Program-made: the position numbers and the translations under genes
NCBI RefSeq assembly: GCF_014839805.1
Contig: NC_051123.1
Coordinates: forward strand, 3,950,727-4,014,726
Reading direction: 5' to 3'
DNA: 64,000 nt
From: Manduca sexta
Lineage: Eukaryota; Arthropoda; Insecta; Lepidoptera; Sphingidae
The notes under the pieces: generated by a model
What the model was told of the DNA's origin: nothing
Seen by the model: the letters and a program-made list of their open reading frames with translations, nothing else
Database searches by the model: none
Part shown: positions 10,996 to 22,236 of the stretch, one piece after another
Position numbering within the stretch: position 1 is the stretch's first letter
Layout of the letters: each line of letters begins with the position of its first letter

Positions 10996-11468
10996 AATCC
11001 ATTTAAAATCTGCCAAAACAGTCAAACCACGAGCACCAAATCTTCAATAACTCATTCGGAACGAAATCCCCTTTCAGTTTTAATAATTTTAAATTTTAAT
11101 GTATGGTAATAAGGCGCCGGTATTTCTGGTATAATAAGAAGATCGCCATCTGTCGCGCATTGTTGGTCCAGCTGACTTCAATTTTCAAATGAATTCAGTT
11201 ATAACGGGTTTGAATTGTGTGGATTTAGATTTTCTGGATGTGTTCATGGTTCATTGGATTACTAGTGATAGGTCTAGAAATATAGCTAATGAAGAGAACT
11301 GAGATATAATGTAAATCAGTATTTTCTTTTTCTGTATCTGTGAAGTTCTGATGCTAGAAAAACTATAAGAATGAAGTGGAAGAGTTAGGTGTCTTGTAAT
11401 CTTGTCAAAAAGTCTTACGAAGCGTGTATCACGTGTTGAGGGGCAAAAATTTAACATTTTTTTTAATC

Positions 11469-11650
11469 TATACTATAAAGCTGAAGAGGGCCGGCAGCGT
11501 CTGGATGCATTAAGCAGCAGACCGGGCTCTGTGGCGTACCTTGGGAGAGGCCTATGTCCAGCAGTGGACTGCAACAGGCTGGTGATGATGATCAATAAAG
11601 CTGAAGAGTTTGTTTGTTCGAACGCGTTATCAATAACTACTAAATAGATT
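11469..11650 (+). mobile_element. LINE 3' tail inserted in a Helitron-1 start, 14-bp target duplication
   Basis: The Helitron-1 5' sequence 'ataaagctgaagag' occurs at 11475-11488 and again at 11595-11608. Between them, 11489-11594 is a short LINE 3' end ('gccggcagcgtctggatg...ggcctatgtccagcagtggactgcaacaggct', with a GATGATGATG tail). The duplicated 14 bases are the target site duplication. The Helitron continues after 11608 ('tttgtttgttcgaacgcg'). Confidence 0.8.
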
Positions 11651-11699
11651 ATGAAATATTTGTCACTAATAAGAAGCTGCGTTACCCCAGGAACTATAT

Positions 11700-12394
11700 A
11701 GGCTACGTTTTATACTGGAATATATTTATCCCGAAGAAACTTATACGCGGGTGATTTTTCTGGCAATAGCTAGAAACGAATAAGCATGTTAGACGGTAAT
11801 CCCATCTGATGGAATGTGGTATTGTTACGTACGTTTTCTCGGGTTCATAGTAAATTCTTGGTATGTGTGGGTACTGTTTATGTGCAGCTGTGGCATTTAC
11901 AATCAAGCGAGTAACTTATTATTTTTAGTATTTATTTAAAACTTTATTGTACACCGTAAATATAAATACCGAGACAAATTTGTATATAGACGGTGTAAAT
12001 GATTAAAACATCGGTGGTAACTTACTCCTCTATTAGAACAATACAATATGAAATAAAGAAAAAATAATCCAATTACTTGACTCATCTAGATTGACATCGA
12101 TCTGTACTTTATACCTCTAAGATTTCTTGCCAAGATCCAAATTGTTTTAAAAGGAAATTTGATAATTCTGTGGAACTATTTGTTTTATCCTTGTCTCAGG
12201 TAAACTGAAATAAAATCCCCGTTTCATGAATAAGAAAATTGCTTGGAACACGAATCATCTTCCACGTTAAATTATTAAATGAAAGGGCCTTAATAATATT
12301 TTACTGGTTAATAATAATGGTATTTTAGATGTTTTGACAAATTATAAAATTATTTTTATTGTATTATATTTTGACATAATCATTGATTGTCGCA
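11700..12394. other. no recognisable feature
   Basis: AT-rich, without a repeat family or exon that could be supported. Confidence 0.4.
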
Positions 12395-12715
12395 AGCATT
12401 GTTGCTGATGGTAGGTCTCTCATAAGTGAGAGTTGCCCTGAGTAGATATTATCGCAATGTCTATTTCTGCCTCCAAGCAATAATGTGTAATCACTGTTGT
12501 GTTCCGGTTTGAAGGACATTGTAGCTTGTGTATCTACTGGACATAATGAGACTTAACATCTCACGTCTCAGAATGGCGAGCGCAGTGGAATACCAAACAA
12601 TACTTTGTAATTCAAGGTGTTGGATGGTGTTTCTGCAGTTTATGGGCGGTCGTATACCATCAGGCGAACGACAATCTCGTCTCGTCATTCAAAGCAATAG
12701 AAAAGCAGCCCACGA
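12395..12715 (+). repeat. Rep-C dispersed repeat, near full length
   Basis: Full set of family blocks, from 'gatggtaggtctctcat' through 'tgttccggtttgaaggacattgtag' and 'cttaacatctcacgtctcag' to 'accatcaggcgaacgacaatctcgtc' and an A-rich end. Confidence 0.85.
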
Positions 12716-14450
12716 GTCATGAGGTCTTGGGGTTTGACTCACAGGTCAAACAACATAAACCCTGTCTTTCAATTCGGAAAACCATACAATATTTCACCCA
12801 GAATTGTAAATTGTGACAATAGGTAAAATTTTATTACTATGAAACGGACATAAGCTCGCCGAAATATGGGTGCCTTAACCTCTTCTTGACCTGATTTGGC
12901 AAAAAGATAAATACCAGTTAGCTTTTCAGCACTGATAGTTTTGGAATAAACCTAGAAAAAATTTGTCAACCAGACAAAGTCGCGACATGAATTCACAGCT
13001 TCTGCACCAAGTTTCAAACGCTACATATTCTAGAATCTTCGAATAATTTCAATACCCGAAACTTAGGAGAAATTTAATACAGAATTATTGGAATCACGAC
13101 ACACGTTAACAGATGCAAATATTAAATAGCTCGCATGCCATAGATTCATAACGCTAAGTTATTTTCTAATCTTGTCTAGACCTTTAGCGATATTGGTTCG
13201 GTAACATATATTATATTGAGTAATCCATTCACAAGAGGTCATATTGGAATAATTGTTTATCTAGATTACTAGTAAAAGTTATACACCTTCTATTATTTTT
13301 AATCTTTATTTAAAATTCAAGTTTAGAGACTTTAAATCTATAAGGCCTCATCGTACTTATCTAGATTCATCACTGAAAGACATTTGTCGCGGCCCTAGAT
13401 ACACAGTTCAGTGTGTATATCTCATGATTGGCAACTCATATAGAGGCCTATGAGGGCTCACGAATATTTCTTGGCCTTCTCCCCTCCTCCAATCCCAAGA
13501 AGGCTCCTTCTTCTTCCCCTATATTTCCTTCCCCAGATATCCCCTCCCAACTTCCTTCAGGTCCCTGCAGTCGATAAGCCGGCAGATTCTAATAACCCAT
13601 TCTCACGTTTCTCCCAGTGTCGACTGCGGGGTTCGATACAATAAAAACTCAAAATTCATCAAAGGAAATATTTTAAATAGCACCTTCGTAATGATTAATG
13701 AATGAAATAGCCGTAGGATATAACTCCTCATAAAAATCCTCTTTAGTTGTTATCTAAAGTAGTACACGAAATAGTGTGAAATTTTTCATACGCTCATCCA
13801 TTTAAGTTCTATTTTGTCAATCTGAAACATTGCTGTTTATGAAGCGTATTACGTTATTTTAAACACGGAAACTTATATTAACCTTTCAGTAAATTGTTAT
13901 TATACTTAGCAGAAATGAGCTCTAGTCAATCATCTATTCAGATTCCATTTCGAGAAACGAATTTTAGTAGATGGTTAAATGAATACATATTTTAAAATGT
14001 TCGTACATAAAAGAAGGTTAAAGAATTAAATCATTATTTAGGCTTATGCTTAATATTTTTTAAATCATTCATAATTGTTTTTCATATAAAACTATATTTA
14101 AATTCACTTGCTAAAATCCATACCAAAATTCCGCAATTCTTTATCATTTATCATACCAAAACTTAAAATTTCATACGTAGAAAATGCTTATTGAATTCAT
14201 GCGAAGTCCGCCGAAATATTCGTTTCGATTCACTCTGAATTACGAAGAGCCATTTTTTAACTTCACCAGATATTTATTTACGTCCGCCCGAACCCGGCTG
14301 CCCTCCATCAGCTACCCGGTGCTGGATATTCAGCCACTGTCTTCGCAATCTACCTAATAAATGGAAACATTGTGCAAAATTTTAAAATAAAATAATTTAT
14401 TATCCACGTTGGCAAACATAGTTGCACTTTTGACAGGTTATGGTAACCGA
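12716..14450. other. no gene; CT-rich patch at 13440-13645
   Basis: Mostly AT-rich unique sequence. 13440-13645 is unusually pyrimidine-rich and open on the plus strand (a proline-rich 64-codon frame), but it has no domain, no splice context and low complexity, so it is not called as a gene. Confidence 0.4.
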
Positions 14451-14457
14451 TTATAAT

Positions 14458-14642
14458 AAACTAGGTGACCCGACAGACGTTGTCCCGTCTTAACTATGAA
14501 TTTGCAGCGCGCATTCTGACAATCGCTGAAATTAACTTTTCTTAAATTTTCACAACAAGAAAAAATTGTGAAATCGATCCAGCCGTTCACGCGTGATGGC
14601 ATGACCAAGGGAAATGGGTATTAATTTTTATATATATAGATT
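14458..14642 (-). mobile_element. Helitron-2, non-autonomous, short copy
   Basis: On the minus strand it begins TCTATATATATAAAAATTAAT, runs through 'gtcatgccatcacgcgtgaacggctgga', and ends 'gacgggacaacgtctgtcgggtcacCTAG'. The TC start and CTAG end without a target duplication fit the Helitron pattern. Family members are at 37200-37506, 49618-50145 and 55873-56140. Confidence 0.7.
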
Positions 14643-15004
14643 AATTATTACAATTATTATGAGTTATAAAACCTACGGAAATTTAGTTTTTTTTTAAAGG
14701 CTAAGCATAATTCCAGTCAATTGACCAGCCATTCCAGGCTTTGAAGTTTAATGCTTATTTCGTCGCAGAAGTCTGACAAAGTTCGACTGATACTATTGCC
14801 CGTGAACGACATTGCCAGTGATGAAAAAGAAGAAAGAGAGAAATAGTTTTTACTAATAATCTTACTGATAGTTAAATAGTGCAAAATGCCACACCTATTT
14901 TTAAATAAACGTATTTTTCAATGAGTACTACTGAGCTTTAGCTAACAAACAAAATATAAAGAAATTTTTCTATTTCCCTAAATTAACATTTCTTAGTATT
15001 AAAA

Positions 15005-15180
15005 CGGTCGAAGGAAAACATCGTGAGGAAACCTGCTTACCTGAAAAGTGGGTGAAGTCTATTCATCTACACTAGGCGAGCATGAAGGACTAAGGTCTAA
15101 TCCCACTCAGTAGTAGAGCAGACTTGTCCCCAGCAGTAGGACAGTATCTAATACAGGGCTGATATTATTATATTATTATT
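15005..15180 (+). repeat. SINE-B 3' half
   Basis: Starts at the 'gaaggaaaacatcgtgagg' block and runs to 'aatacagggctgatattattat'; the tRNA-like head is missing. Confidence 0.75.
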
Positions 15181-15359
15181 ATTATAGTGTTAAAATACTT
15201 TAAATTATTGGTCGAGCGGTGACAACGACCGCATACACAAACTAAGCATCAAACCGGGCCGAGGTTGCGAGTGGACGTTTCAAAACTGCTGCCATTTTAT
15301 TGTCGCGAAAAGGAATACTTTTAAACTTCCGTTTAGATTTTGTTAACAAATGGACATTT

Positions 15360-15690
15360 AATTATCTATACTCGTCTTCACCTTTGCTGACATTCTGCGT
15401 AAAATTATCCATCAATAACGAATATTTTCACCCAAAATCCTGGTTTATGTTTTCAGATTTTTTGATCATTTTGTAGTTTGCCGCTGCGACGAATTATCTT
15501 AAAATACAAGTAGTGGCATTAGGACGTGTAAAATTAAAATTACTTTTTAATAATATTTATTTTGTTCGAAACTTACTTTTTTATTTTACATCTACGGTTC
15601 GAGTAACTTATGTAGTTTTATTTTCGAGAAGACATACAATTTTATTTAGTAACGCAATGTCGAAATGACCCTGTATATGCAAGTCTTTCC
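15360..15690 (+). repeat. Rep-G dispersed repeat, copy 2
   Basis: Aligns with 10058-10450 over most of its length, with a deletion of about 60 bp after 'cattttgtagttt'. Confidence 0.75.
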
Positions 15691-16389
15691 TTATATCCTA
15701 AATTACTAATAAGCTACGCTTTGTAATTCCGTCTCTAGAACTATTAATTACATTAAACTCATCACTGTCTTCATAAATTAAGGGTCAGCAGTTTGGATCT
15801 TCGACTTGTTTGTTTCCGATCAATAGTCTGAATAATTTCACCGAGTTCTTGTCGGTACATTTATAATTCAGTATTCGAAAAGATGTTACCTTACTTCAAG
15901 CTTGTTCTTAAGGAAGAACATGCTTTAAAGTCAGGTTAACATGATTTCGAATTTTATTTCAATTATTTAACTTTTTTTTCTTTCATATTTAGCATAGTTA
16001 TATTATAATTCGAGATCAGAATGTAGAATGATAGTTTGGTTAACTTATGACTTATTTGCTTCATTACAAAATACGCGAAAACTTGCTGTAAAGAGTTTTA
16101 GCTTTAGATAATAAATAATAAACTAAAATAGTCATTGATTTCCCCCTCGTATGAAACGTGTTAAATATGTATTCTTTTGGAGAACGCTGTGGATTATTCA
16201 TTTATTGTATGTTCCTACTAGATTTGATTGCCTTTTGTTGTTGTACATATTATATAACTATTACATTGTATAAGCCTGATATGGCGATAGGCTCGCCACC
16301 TATCATAAAGGAAAATACATTCCAAAAATTGGATACATCACACCTTTAGAGTTACAATGACGCAAGTGCAAAACCGTTTAATGACTTTA
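15691..16389. other. no recognisable feature
   Basis: AT-rich flank downstream of the LINE insertion; no domain was seen in the short plus-strand frame near 16158-16349. Confidence 0.4.
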
Positions 16390-16394
16390 TAATC

Positions 16395-16410
16395 CACAAC
16401 ATTTGAAAAG
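16395..16410. repeat. LINE target site duplication, left copy
   Basis: CACAACATTTGAAAAG, identical to 20672-20687 on the other side of the element. Confidence 0.92.
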
Positions 16411-16735
16411 AGACTTTCCCGCCCTCACACCCACCACTACAACTCCTGTAAGCCAGGATCAGCAGTGGCACGCATTTTGTGACACCGAGCAGTGAAGCTC
16501 GGCGAGTCTCAGGGAAAACTAATATGTCATTATCCCGCAACGAAATTAATCAAATAGAAAAATAGGGAGGAGTTGGAAATATTAATTGTCCACTTCCCTC
16601 CAGAGCAATGCGGGTGACAAAATCATGATGTAAGGAGGCGATTTAACCTCAAGGATAGGGACGTTTACAACTAGATAAGCTAGTTATAAAGCACCACGGA
16701 TAAAATTAAATGAAAGGGTCCTATCACATGAGCTG

Positions 16736-19700
16736 TTAGATTTGATTACAATAGGCATGGCAAAAACGCCGGAAAGCACGGAAATTCCGTCTAGTCTCAA
16801 CAAGGTCCATGTAGTATACAACCCCAGATGTTATTTGCATACTGTTTAACATGATGTTGCGCTCTTCATGCCAGAGACCACACTCCCAAAGTACGTGATG
16901 AGCAGATTGTTCAACCTCGTAACCAGGTGTAGAGCATGGGCACGCAGGAGAATCAACCAGCCTAAATGAGAACAGTTTACCCTTAAAATTACCATGGCCG
17001 GTAAGAAATTGCGATACACAGTAATCTATTTCTAGCCAAGTTTTAATTAGGCGATCGCGAACGTACGGAAAGTATTTATATAAATGACGCCCTTTCGAAG
17101 ACGAGTCCCACCTACATTGCCATTCATTTAATAACTCGTTGTGTACATCAGTGTGCGTTTTAAATAGTCTATCGATTCTTAAGAGCTCGCGAGACGTAAG
17201 AAACTTTTTATCCTCTCTGGTTGAGTAATACATAGCGGCGCGACGCTGTACCTCCAAATCGACAGGGAGTACACCCGCGAGGACAGGCAAAGCTTCTGTA
17301 CTAACAGTTCTATACGCCTTGCACAAGAATATCAACGCCAATCGTTGACTCTGGAGCAGTTTCCTGCGCACAGCACCGATAGTTGCCCTATCGACCCATA
17401 CAGGTGATCCGTATGTAATGCAAGCTAAGTAAGTCGCTCCATAGATGATTTTGAGCGTAGTGAAAGACAGTCCCCACGTAGAGGTCGATATCCTTGTCAA
17501 GGCGTAAAAGTTACGTTTTGATTTTTCCCCGACGTTTTTATATGCTCTAGAAAGGAAAAATTTCGTTCTAAAATCAAACCTAAATAACAAACCGATTCTT
17601 TCCTTTTTACAACAATATTATTAAATTTTATTCGCGGCGGTGATTTTAATATACCTTTTAAAAGCAGTTGGAACGTTTTGTGAGGTGCGAATGTAAGGCG
17701 ATTTCTTTCACCCCATTCAGATATTAATTGTAAACACGTATCCGCCAAACTTTCAAAGCCCCCGATCTACTATTAGATTCTATTAGTAAGAGGCCGTCAT
17801 CCGCATATCCGGTTAAAGTGCATCCTACAGGTAAGGGAATTGAAAGAAAATCATCGAAGCTCAAATTCCATAAATAAGGACCTACAACTGAGCCTTGTGG
17901 ACATCCCATACTCAGCGACTTCGACACGGCATGGTGGCCGAGTTTCAGTTTGGATGTTCCGTACGAGAAGTATGAGTAAATTAGGGAATATATATTCCTA
18001 TAGCAGCCTCGTATTTTTAACTTAAGAAGTATCATAGGCCACCAAGCATTGTCGAAGGCACCGGAGATGTCTAAGAAGATACCGAGTACATATTTATGTT
18101 CCGATATACTTACTGTTCTTCTAACCGATATTGCCGCGTCTGTAGTCGACCTACCTATGGTAAATCCGAATTGATTTTTGTGAAATACTGGTCCGCCCGG
18201 TAGCAGACGAGGGACAATGAGGCGTTCTAGAAGTTTACCTAAAGATGGTAACAACGTAATAGGTCTATATGACTTGGGATCATAGGGAGCCTTGTCGCCA
18301 CTTTTAGGTATTATTCGAATGAAACCGGAGCGCCATATTCGCGGAAATATACCTTCAGCAATACATCGGTTAAAGACAGATAGTAACGAATCTCCGGCTG
18401 ATTTACACGCTTCTTTAATCATCTTGTTAGACACTTTATCTCTCGCCGGAGGCTTTGTTTAACGGCAGAGATGCAACAATGGCAATAAATTCATCTAATG
18501 TCGCAAGGTTTGAGACTGGAGAGTTTGGCAATTCCGCGGCCCACATTCTAATTTGGTTGTGATAATTGTTGTCATTAATAATATCATCGGGTATAAGTGA
18601 ATGCAACAGTGCTTCCGTAGTCTCCTCAATACCAGTCGTATAGCTATTATTAAATTTAATATTATCGATGTAAGATAAATCAATTGGTCTATTTGCTTTA
18701 AACTCTTGGTATAAAGGAGACCACGGGCCCTCCTTATCTAACCGCGCGGCGATTTTACGCAATAAATTACCTTTCGATTTTTGTACTGCTGCTCTATAGT
18801 GCGACCTGGCAATTTTAAGTTCATTAAAAGCAGATGTAAAAGTGTCACCTGTGACACAACGCTTTTTAAGCCTATTAAACCTCCTGCGCGCCCTACGAAA
18901 AATTCGGCGTAGGTGGACTAGATTTTCGTTCTACCAATCACATCTACGAGTATTTGTAATTGAACCTCGACCGATAGCAACATCTGCACAGTATGTGAAC
19001 GTGGCCGACATAAGTTCAGCACATGTTTCAGGTGAGAGATCATTGCGAGTAAAATCTCTGGCATGTCTAGCAAATAAAGAGCTAAAAAAGTCCCAGTTAG
19101 CCCCTTTAGTTTTATATCTAAAATCATAGTTGTTATGAATAAAACCTTGTGTCAATCTAGGCAAGAATTCGTACACAATCAGGCGATGGTCACTACATGA
19201 CGCATCCGGCAGGACACGCCACCTATCAAGTCGAACGTCTCCACTAGAAAGTGTGACGTCAATAGAAGACTCGCCCGTAGGGCTACAGTATGTTGGTGGT
19301 GCATCGGGAGTATTGTGAATACCAAGATTCATCTCTGCGATGAAATCTTCGACGGCGCAACGCCGATCGGTATCGGTGGATCGATATTTGCCATACCAAA
19401 GAGTAGATGACGCATTAACGTCAGCGCCTATAATTACTTTACGACCTGCAAGTGATCGTAAAACCTGGCGGAGATGGTGTATATGTGGTCCTACCGGGTC
19501 CGAGTATTGAAAGTAACAGCTCACTATGAAAACCTTACAGCTCGGATTTGAAACCTCCGCGACTGCACAGTGTGACGTCATGAGATTACGCACTGAAGTT
19601 ACAGTGAAATTAGAGTTCGCTACATAAATGCCAGCTCGTGAGCTGCTATCAAGCTGTACGACTCTGCTACGCAGTCGAGCGTGTTGATATTGTTCCTGTA

Positions 19701-19803
19701 CAAGTACAACGTCGAGTTTATAATCCCGAACTAACGTATCTAATTCCGACGTCGCCACCCTATCGTTGTGGAGATTTAATTGTCCGATAATAAAGTTATC
19801 CAT
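16736..19803 (-). pseudogene. LINE ORF2: endonuclease and reverse transcriptase, broken
   Basis: ORF2 starts at ATG 19803, 11 bp after the ORF1 stop. 19803-18931 is the endonuclease: 'QLNLHNDR', 'VQEQY', 'GADVNASSTLWYG', 'SSIDVTL' and 'SDHRLIVYEF' are its metal and catalytic motifs. A TAG at 18931-18933 replaces what is probably a Trp codon, and the frame then continues. RT blocks follow: 'YRPITLLPSLGKLLER', 'FLDISGAFDNAWW', 'GCPQGSVVGPYLWN' and the catalytic 'YADD'. Breaks lie near 18440 (one extra base), 17758 (G run) and 17540 (A run). The tail has a CCHC-like finger (C-P-C...H-H...E-C). It cannot make a full protein. Confidence 0.9.
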
Positions 19804-19814
19804 ATTAAATTTAT

Positions 19815-20653
19815 TTAATAATTAGTTGACAAAATGAGGGTTTCTAATTTATGTTTATATGACGGACATTCTTGAGACCCACAGCGATGGTCGTGGGGTT
19901 TCTTAAAACGTTTGCAAGTTGCGCATACGGGCTTAAAATCACGATTGTCCTTATGTGGACAAGCCTTGGTTTCATGTGCCTCGGCACAAACGGCACAAGT
20001 TGGTGTTTTAATAGTGCAGAACTTATGCACATGCCCGTATTGTTGGCAATTGAGGCAGCGGACTATCTCCACGTCATCAATAAACCTGCAAGTTGCCCAA
20101 CCTATAAATAGTTTCTCTTTGGTCGCAACTAGATGTTTTCTCACTTCCGAATCAATTTCCACGCCTATCCATTTACGTCCGTGTTCCAAACTACGTCGCC
20201 GAACGATTTTTACGGATTTAATGAAATCGTCCTCCTTAATTGGCATTTCATCCTTAATATTTTGCCGATACAAAGCTGTTAAAAACGGTTTGTCTTCCAT
20301 TGAGGATGGGACATCTTTAATTAAAATTCGCGGACGTCGACCTTTTGGTTTCTCTAAACGTAAACCAGCTGATTTTAATGCATCCACCGACTGGAGTTTG
20401 TGAATCTGACGTTCGTTGGCAACGCGAAGTACAACGCCAGCTTTCGCGGTTTTTTTTTAACGCCTACGATTTGAAACCCGTCGTCGCTAGGTTTAATTGC
20501 ATTAAACAGCGCCTGTTTCGTGGCAGACGATGACGTGAGATCAGCTGTCCGCTCGCTAGTCGGGTAAGCCACTACGCACGGGAGAGGCGCGCGAGGCTCC
20601 ATTGCCGGGGCTTGTTTTGGCAGACGGAGCTTAACGGAACTCGCGTAGGTCAT
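19815..20653 (-). pseudogene. LINE ORF1: nucleic-acid-binding protein with three zinc knuckles, frameshifted
   Basis: From ATG 20653 a frame runs to the 9-base homopolymer at 20450-20458, where the frame shifts; the rest continues to the TAA at 19815. The C-terminal part carries three Cys/His knuckles ('CLNCQQYGHVHKFC', 'CAVCAEAHETKACPH', then a third with C-x2-C spacing and H/C ligands). It is about 280 codons, short for R1-clade ORF1 proteins, in line with 5' truncation. Normally this protein coats the element RNA. Confidence 0.85.
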
Positions 20654-20671
20654 TTTGCCGTCCGCTTTGAA

Positions 20672-20687
20672 CACAACATTTGAAAAG
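20672..20687. repeat. LINE target site duplication, right copy
   Basis: Exact copy of 16395-16410. Confidence 0.92.
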
Positions 20688-21032
20688 TGAGAAACTATCC
20701 AATGCAAAATCGACTTTCGTGTAATTACCTTGCGTCATTGTAATTCTAAAGGTGCGATTACTTGCAACTTTGCCTACACTTTCAGAGATAAAAGGGTAAC
20801 ACGTCATTATTACCACGTGTCTGGAACCTGGTAGCACGTTCATTTGTACGTGACAGCTCCCTGCGTGACATATTGTCCGATACAGACAAGTGACGGTAAC
20901 CACACGACTAAACTTTCCATTTATCAGTCTATCACTGCAAAATGGATGAATGCTTTCTATCGTGCCTTTGGTGTTACTAACGACAAATATCCAGAGAACT
21001 AGGACTTGAAGAAACGTCTTCACGTATATCAA
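20672..21032 (-). CDS. unrecognised ORF with signal-peptide-like start, cut near its 3' end by the LINE
   Basis: The open frame on the minus strand runs from about 21032 to the LINE junction and reads 13 codons into the LINE before a stop at 20631. Its start is strongly hydrophobic ('LQVLVLWIFVV'), followed by about 95 residues with seven Cys, including a CC pair at the end, and two N-glycosylation motifs (NRT, NYT). If the LINE is ignored, the frame would reach a stop two codons after the CC, so the insertion mostly swaps the last residues. Weak points: the first in-frame codon at 21032 is TTG, there is no ATG ahead of the hydrophobic part, and no clear splice acceptor was found. It could be an old gene remnant or a chance frame. 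The family is not recognised. Confidence 0.35.
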
Positions 21033-21087
21033 ATAGATTGCATGATTGTATATGGAGTCAAAAAATATGTGACATGATATAAAAACA

Positions 21088-21260
21088 ATAACAGCCCTGT
21101 ATTATTTACAATCTCACTACTGGGCACGGGCCTCCTGTACTATTGAGGGTATAAGTTTTAATCTACCACGTTGGTCTATTGCAGATTAGCAAAGTTGATA
21201 TATTTTACAAATTCCAATATAGAATTCTTAGGTATGTAGATTTTCTCACCAAGTTCCCAT
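21088..21260 (-). repeat. SINE-B 3' half, reverse
   Basis: Starts with 'aacagccctgtattattta', the reverse of the family end, and reaches the 'cttaggtatgtagattttctcacc' block. It lies just upstream of the unrecognised ORF. Confidence 0.7.
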
Positions 21261-21469
21261 CGCTATTAAGGCGAAAACGAACTGATAAACAATAGACATA
21301 ACTTCGAAGTCAGAATGTGTCTTAGGCTTTGAACCTGCTAACCTTCTTCTAGGCATTCCGTTCCATTTCCAACTATCTTGACGCAACGTGTGAATCTATA
21401 ATAAAAATAAATTAATTATTATCCGAATTTGCCAACAGCCAGTAACGGCAAGCGCAGCGTTGCTTGGTG

Positions 21470-21595
21470 AACAGACGATTTGATAAAGGTCGCAGGAACA
21501 CGCTGGGCAGACCACTTTCGACAGATCCGTCTGGAAATCTTTGGGGGAGGCCTTTGTTCAGCAGTAAACTTTATGTGGCTGATGATGAAATGCGA
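21470..21595 (+). repeat. LINE 3' tail
   Basis: 'ctgggcagaccactttcgacagatc', 'ggaggcctttgttcagcagtaaac' and 'tggctgatgatga' match the tail type at 11489-11594. Confidence 0.65.
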
Positions 21596-21620
21596 ATTTA
21601 AATCTTAAAGTAGATAATAA

Positions 21621-21831
21621 CCCCCTTATTCATAGATGTTTTTTATCTAAGCACGGAGTAAAGCTGTAATAACAAGTCTGTTTCTATATTGAGATACAAC
21701 AATATTGGCCAATCACAACGGCCCTATGGCTACGCACTGCGAAGGCTGCCATGCCGTCAGCACTGAGTAACAGACTTGTTATCACAGCTTTACTCCGTCC
21801 TTAGATAAAAAAACTTCTACGAAAATGGGGG
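21621..21831. mobile_element. PIF/Harbinger-type MITE, copy 1 (TSD TAA)
   Basis: It has near-palindromic ends of about 55 bp: CCCCCTTATTCATAGATG... at the left, and at the right the complement of CCCCCATTTTCGTAGAAG; inner blocks are 'ggagtaaagctgt.ataacaagtctgttt'. It is flanked by TAA at 21618-21620 and 21832-21834, the 3-bp TWA target used by PIF/Harbinger transposases. It sits just past the 3' end of the nucleotidase gene. It encodes nothing. Confidence 0.85.
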
Positions 21832-21854
21832 TAATTGTTACCAACTCTGTGCTC

Positions 21855-21860
21855 TTTATT
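21855..21860 (-). promoter_or_regulatory. candidate poly(A) signal of the nucleotidase gene
   Basis: AATAAA on the minus strand, about 245 nt after the stop codon; it is the first canonical hexamer on that strand after the stop. Confidence 0.45.
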
Positions 21861-22104
21861 TCATTATTTTTCTTATGTGAAGGAATAGTGTTCTCATATT
21901 GTAAACACTCGCTTAAGTACAAGGCTCAGTGTCAAAATGCATGCCATTGCTTCACAGTCAGTAATCATGGCATAAAGGAGGTCCAGTGACGGGTGCAAAG
22001 ACAGCAGTCTTACGAAAAACAACTTTACGCAGCCGCAATAAAGCAATAAATTAAATAATTTATCATTTATAAAAAGTATCAACAACATATATTAACTATT
22101 AAAA

Positions 22105-22236
22105 TTAATTCATTATAATTAGTCTATTTTGTATTAAGTCTGACGGTGTAATTGGTGTGATTGCTTTGATATAATTTTCAACAACGACGGCATCTTTTCT
22201 GTGTGACATTGAATTTTTTCCGTGGTCTTTGAACAT
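22105..22236 (-). CDS. nucleotidase exon 11 (C-terminus)
   Basis: Residues 493-535 (MFKDHGKNSMSHRKDAVVVE ... TPSDLIQNRLIIMN) then TAA at 22107-22105. It holds the family's D-x-V-x-x-Y-I-...-I-x-P ending. No hydrophobic GPI signal follows. Confidence 0.9.
   Translation of the reverse strand: MFKDHGKNSMSHRKDAVVVENYIKAITPITPSDLIQNRLIIMN

Larger units (their letters stand above)
16411..20671 (-). mobile_element. R1-clade non-LTR retrotransposon, 5'-truncated and inactive
   Basis: This is one insertion of 4,261 bp bounded by 16-bp direct repeats. In order on the minus strand it holds an ORF1 remnant with zinc knuckles, an ORF2 with an apurinic-like endonuclease and reverse transcriptase, and a 3' UTR (16411-16735). 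The endonuclease type and the three gag-like CCHC knuckles fit the R1 clade (R1, TRAS, SART, Waldo relatives). The element begins about 18 bp before the first ORF1 Met, so it is probably truncated within ORF1 or its leader. Coding is broken by one frameshift in ORF1, and by one nonsense codon and three frameshifts in ORF2. Two other 3' ends of the family lie at 33015-33145 and 63108-63340. Confidence 0.92.

Noticed and set aside
13450..13644. Proline-rich plus-strand ORF
   Set aside because: Low-complexity pyrimidine-rich DNA without splice context.
19912..20403. 163-codon plus-strand ORF
   Set aside because: It is antisense to the LINE ORF1 zinc-knuckle region.
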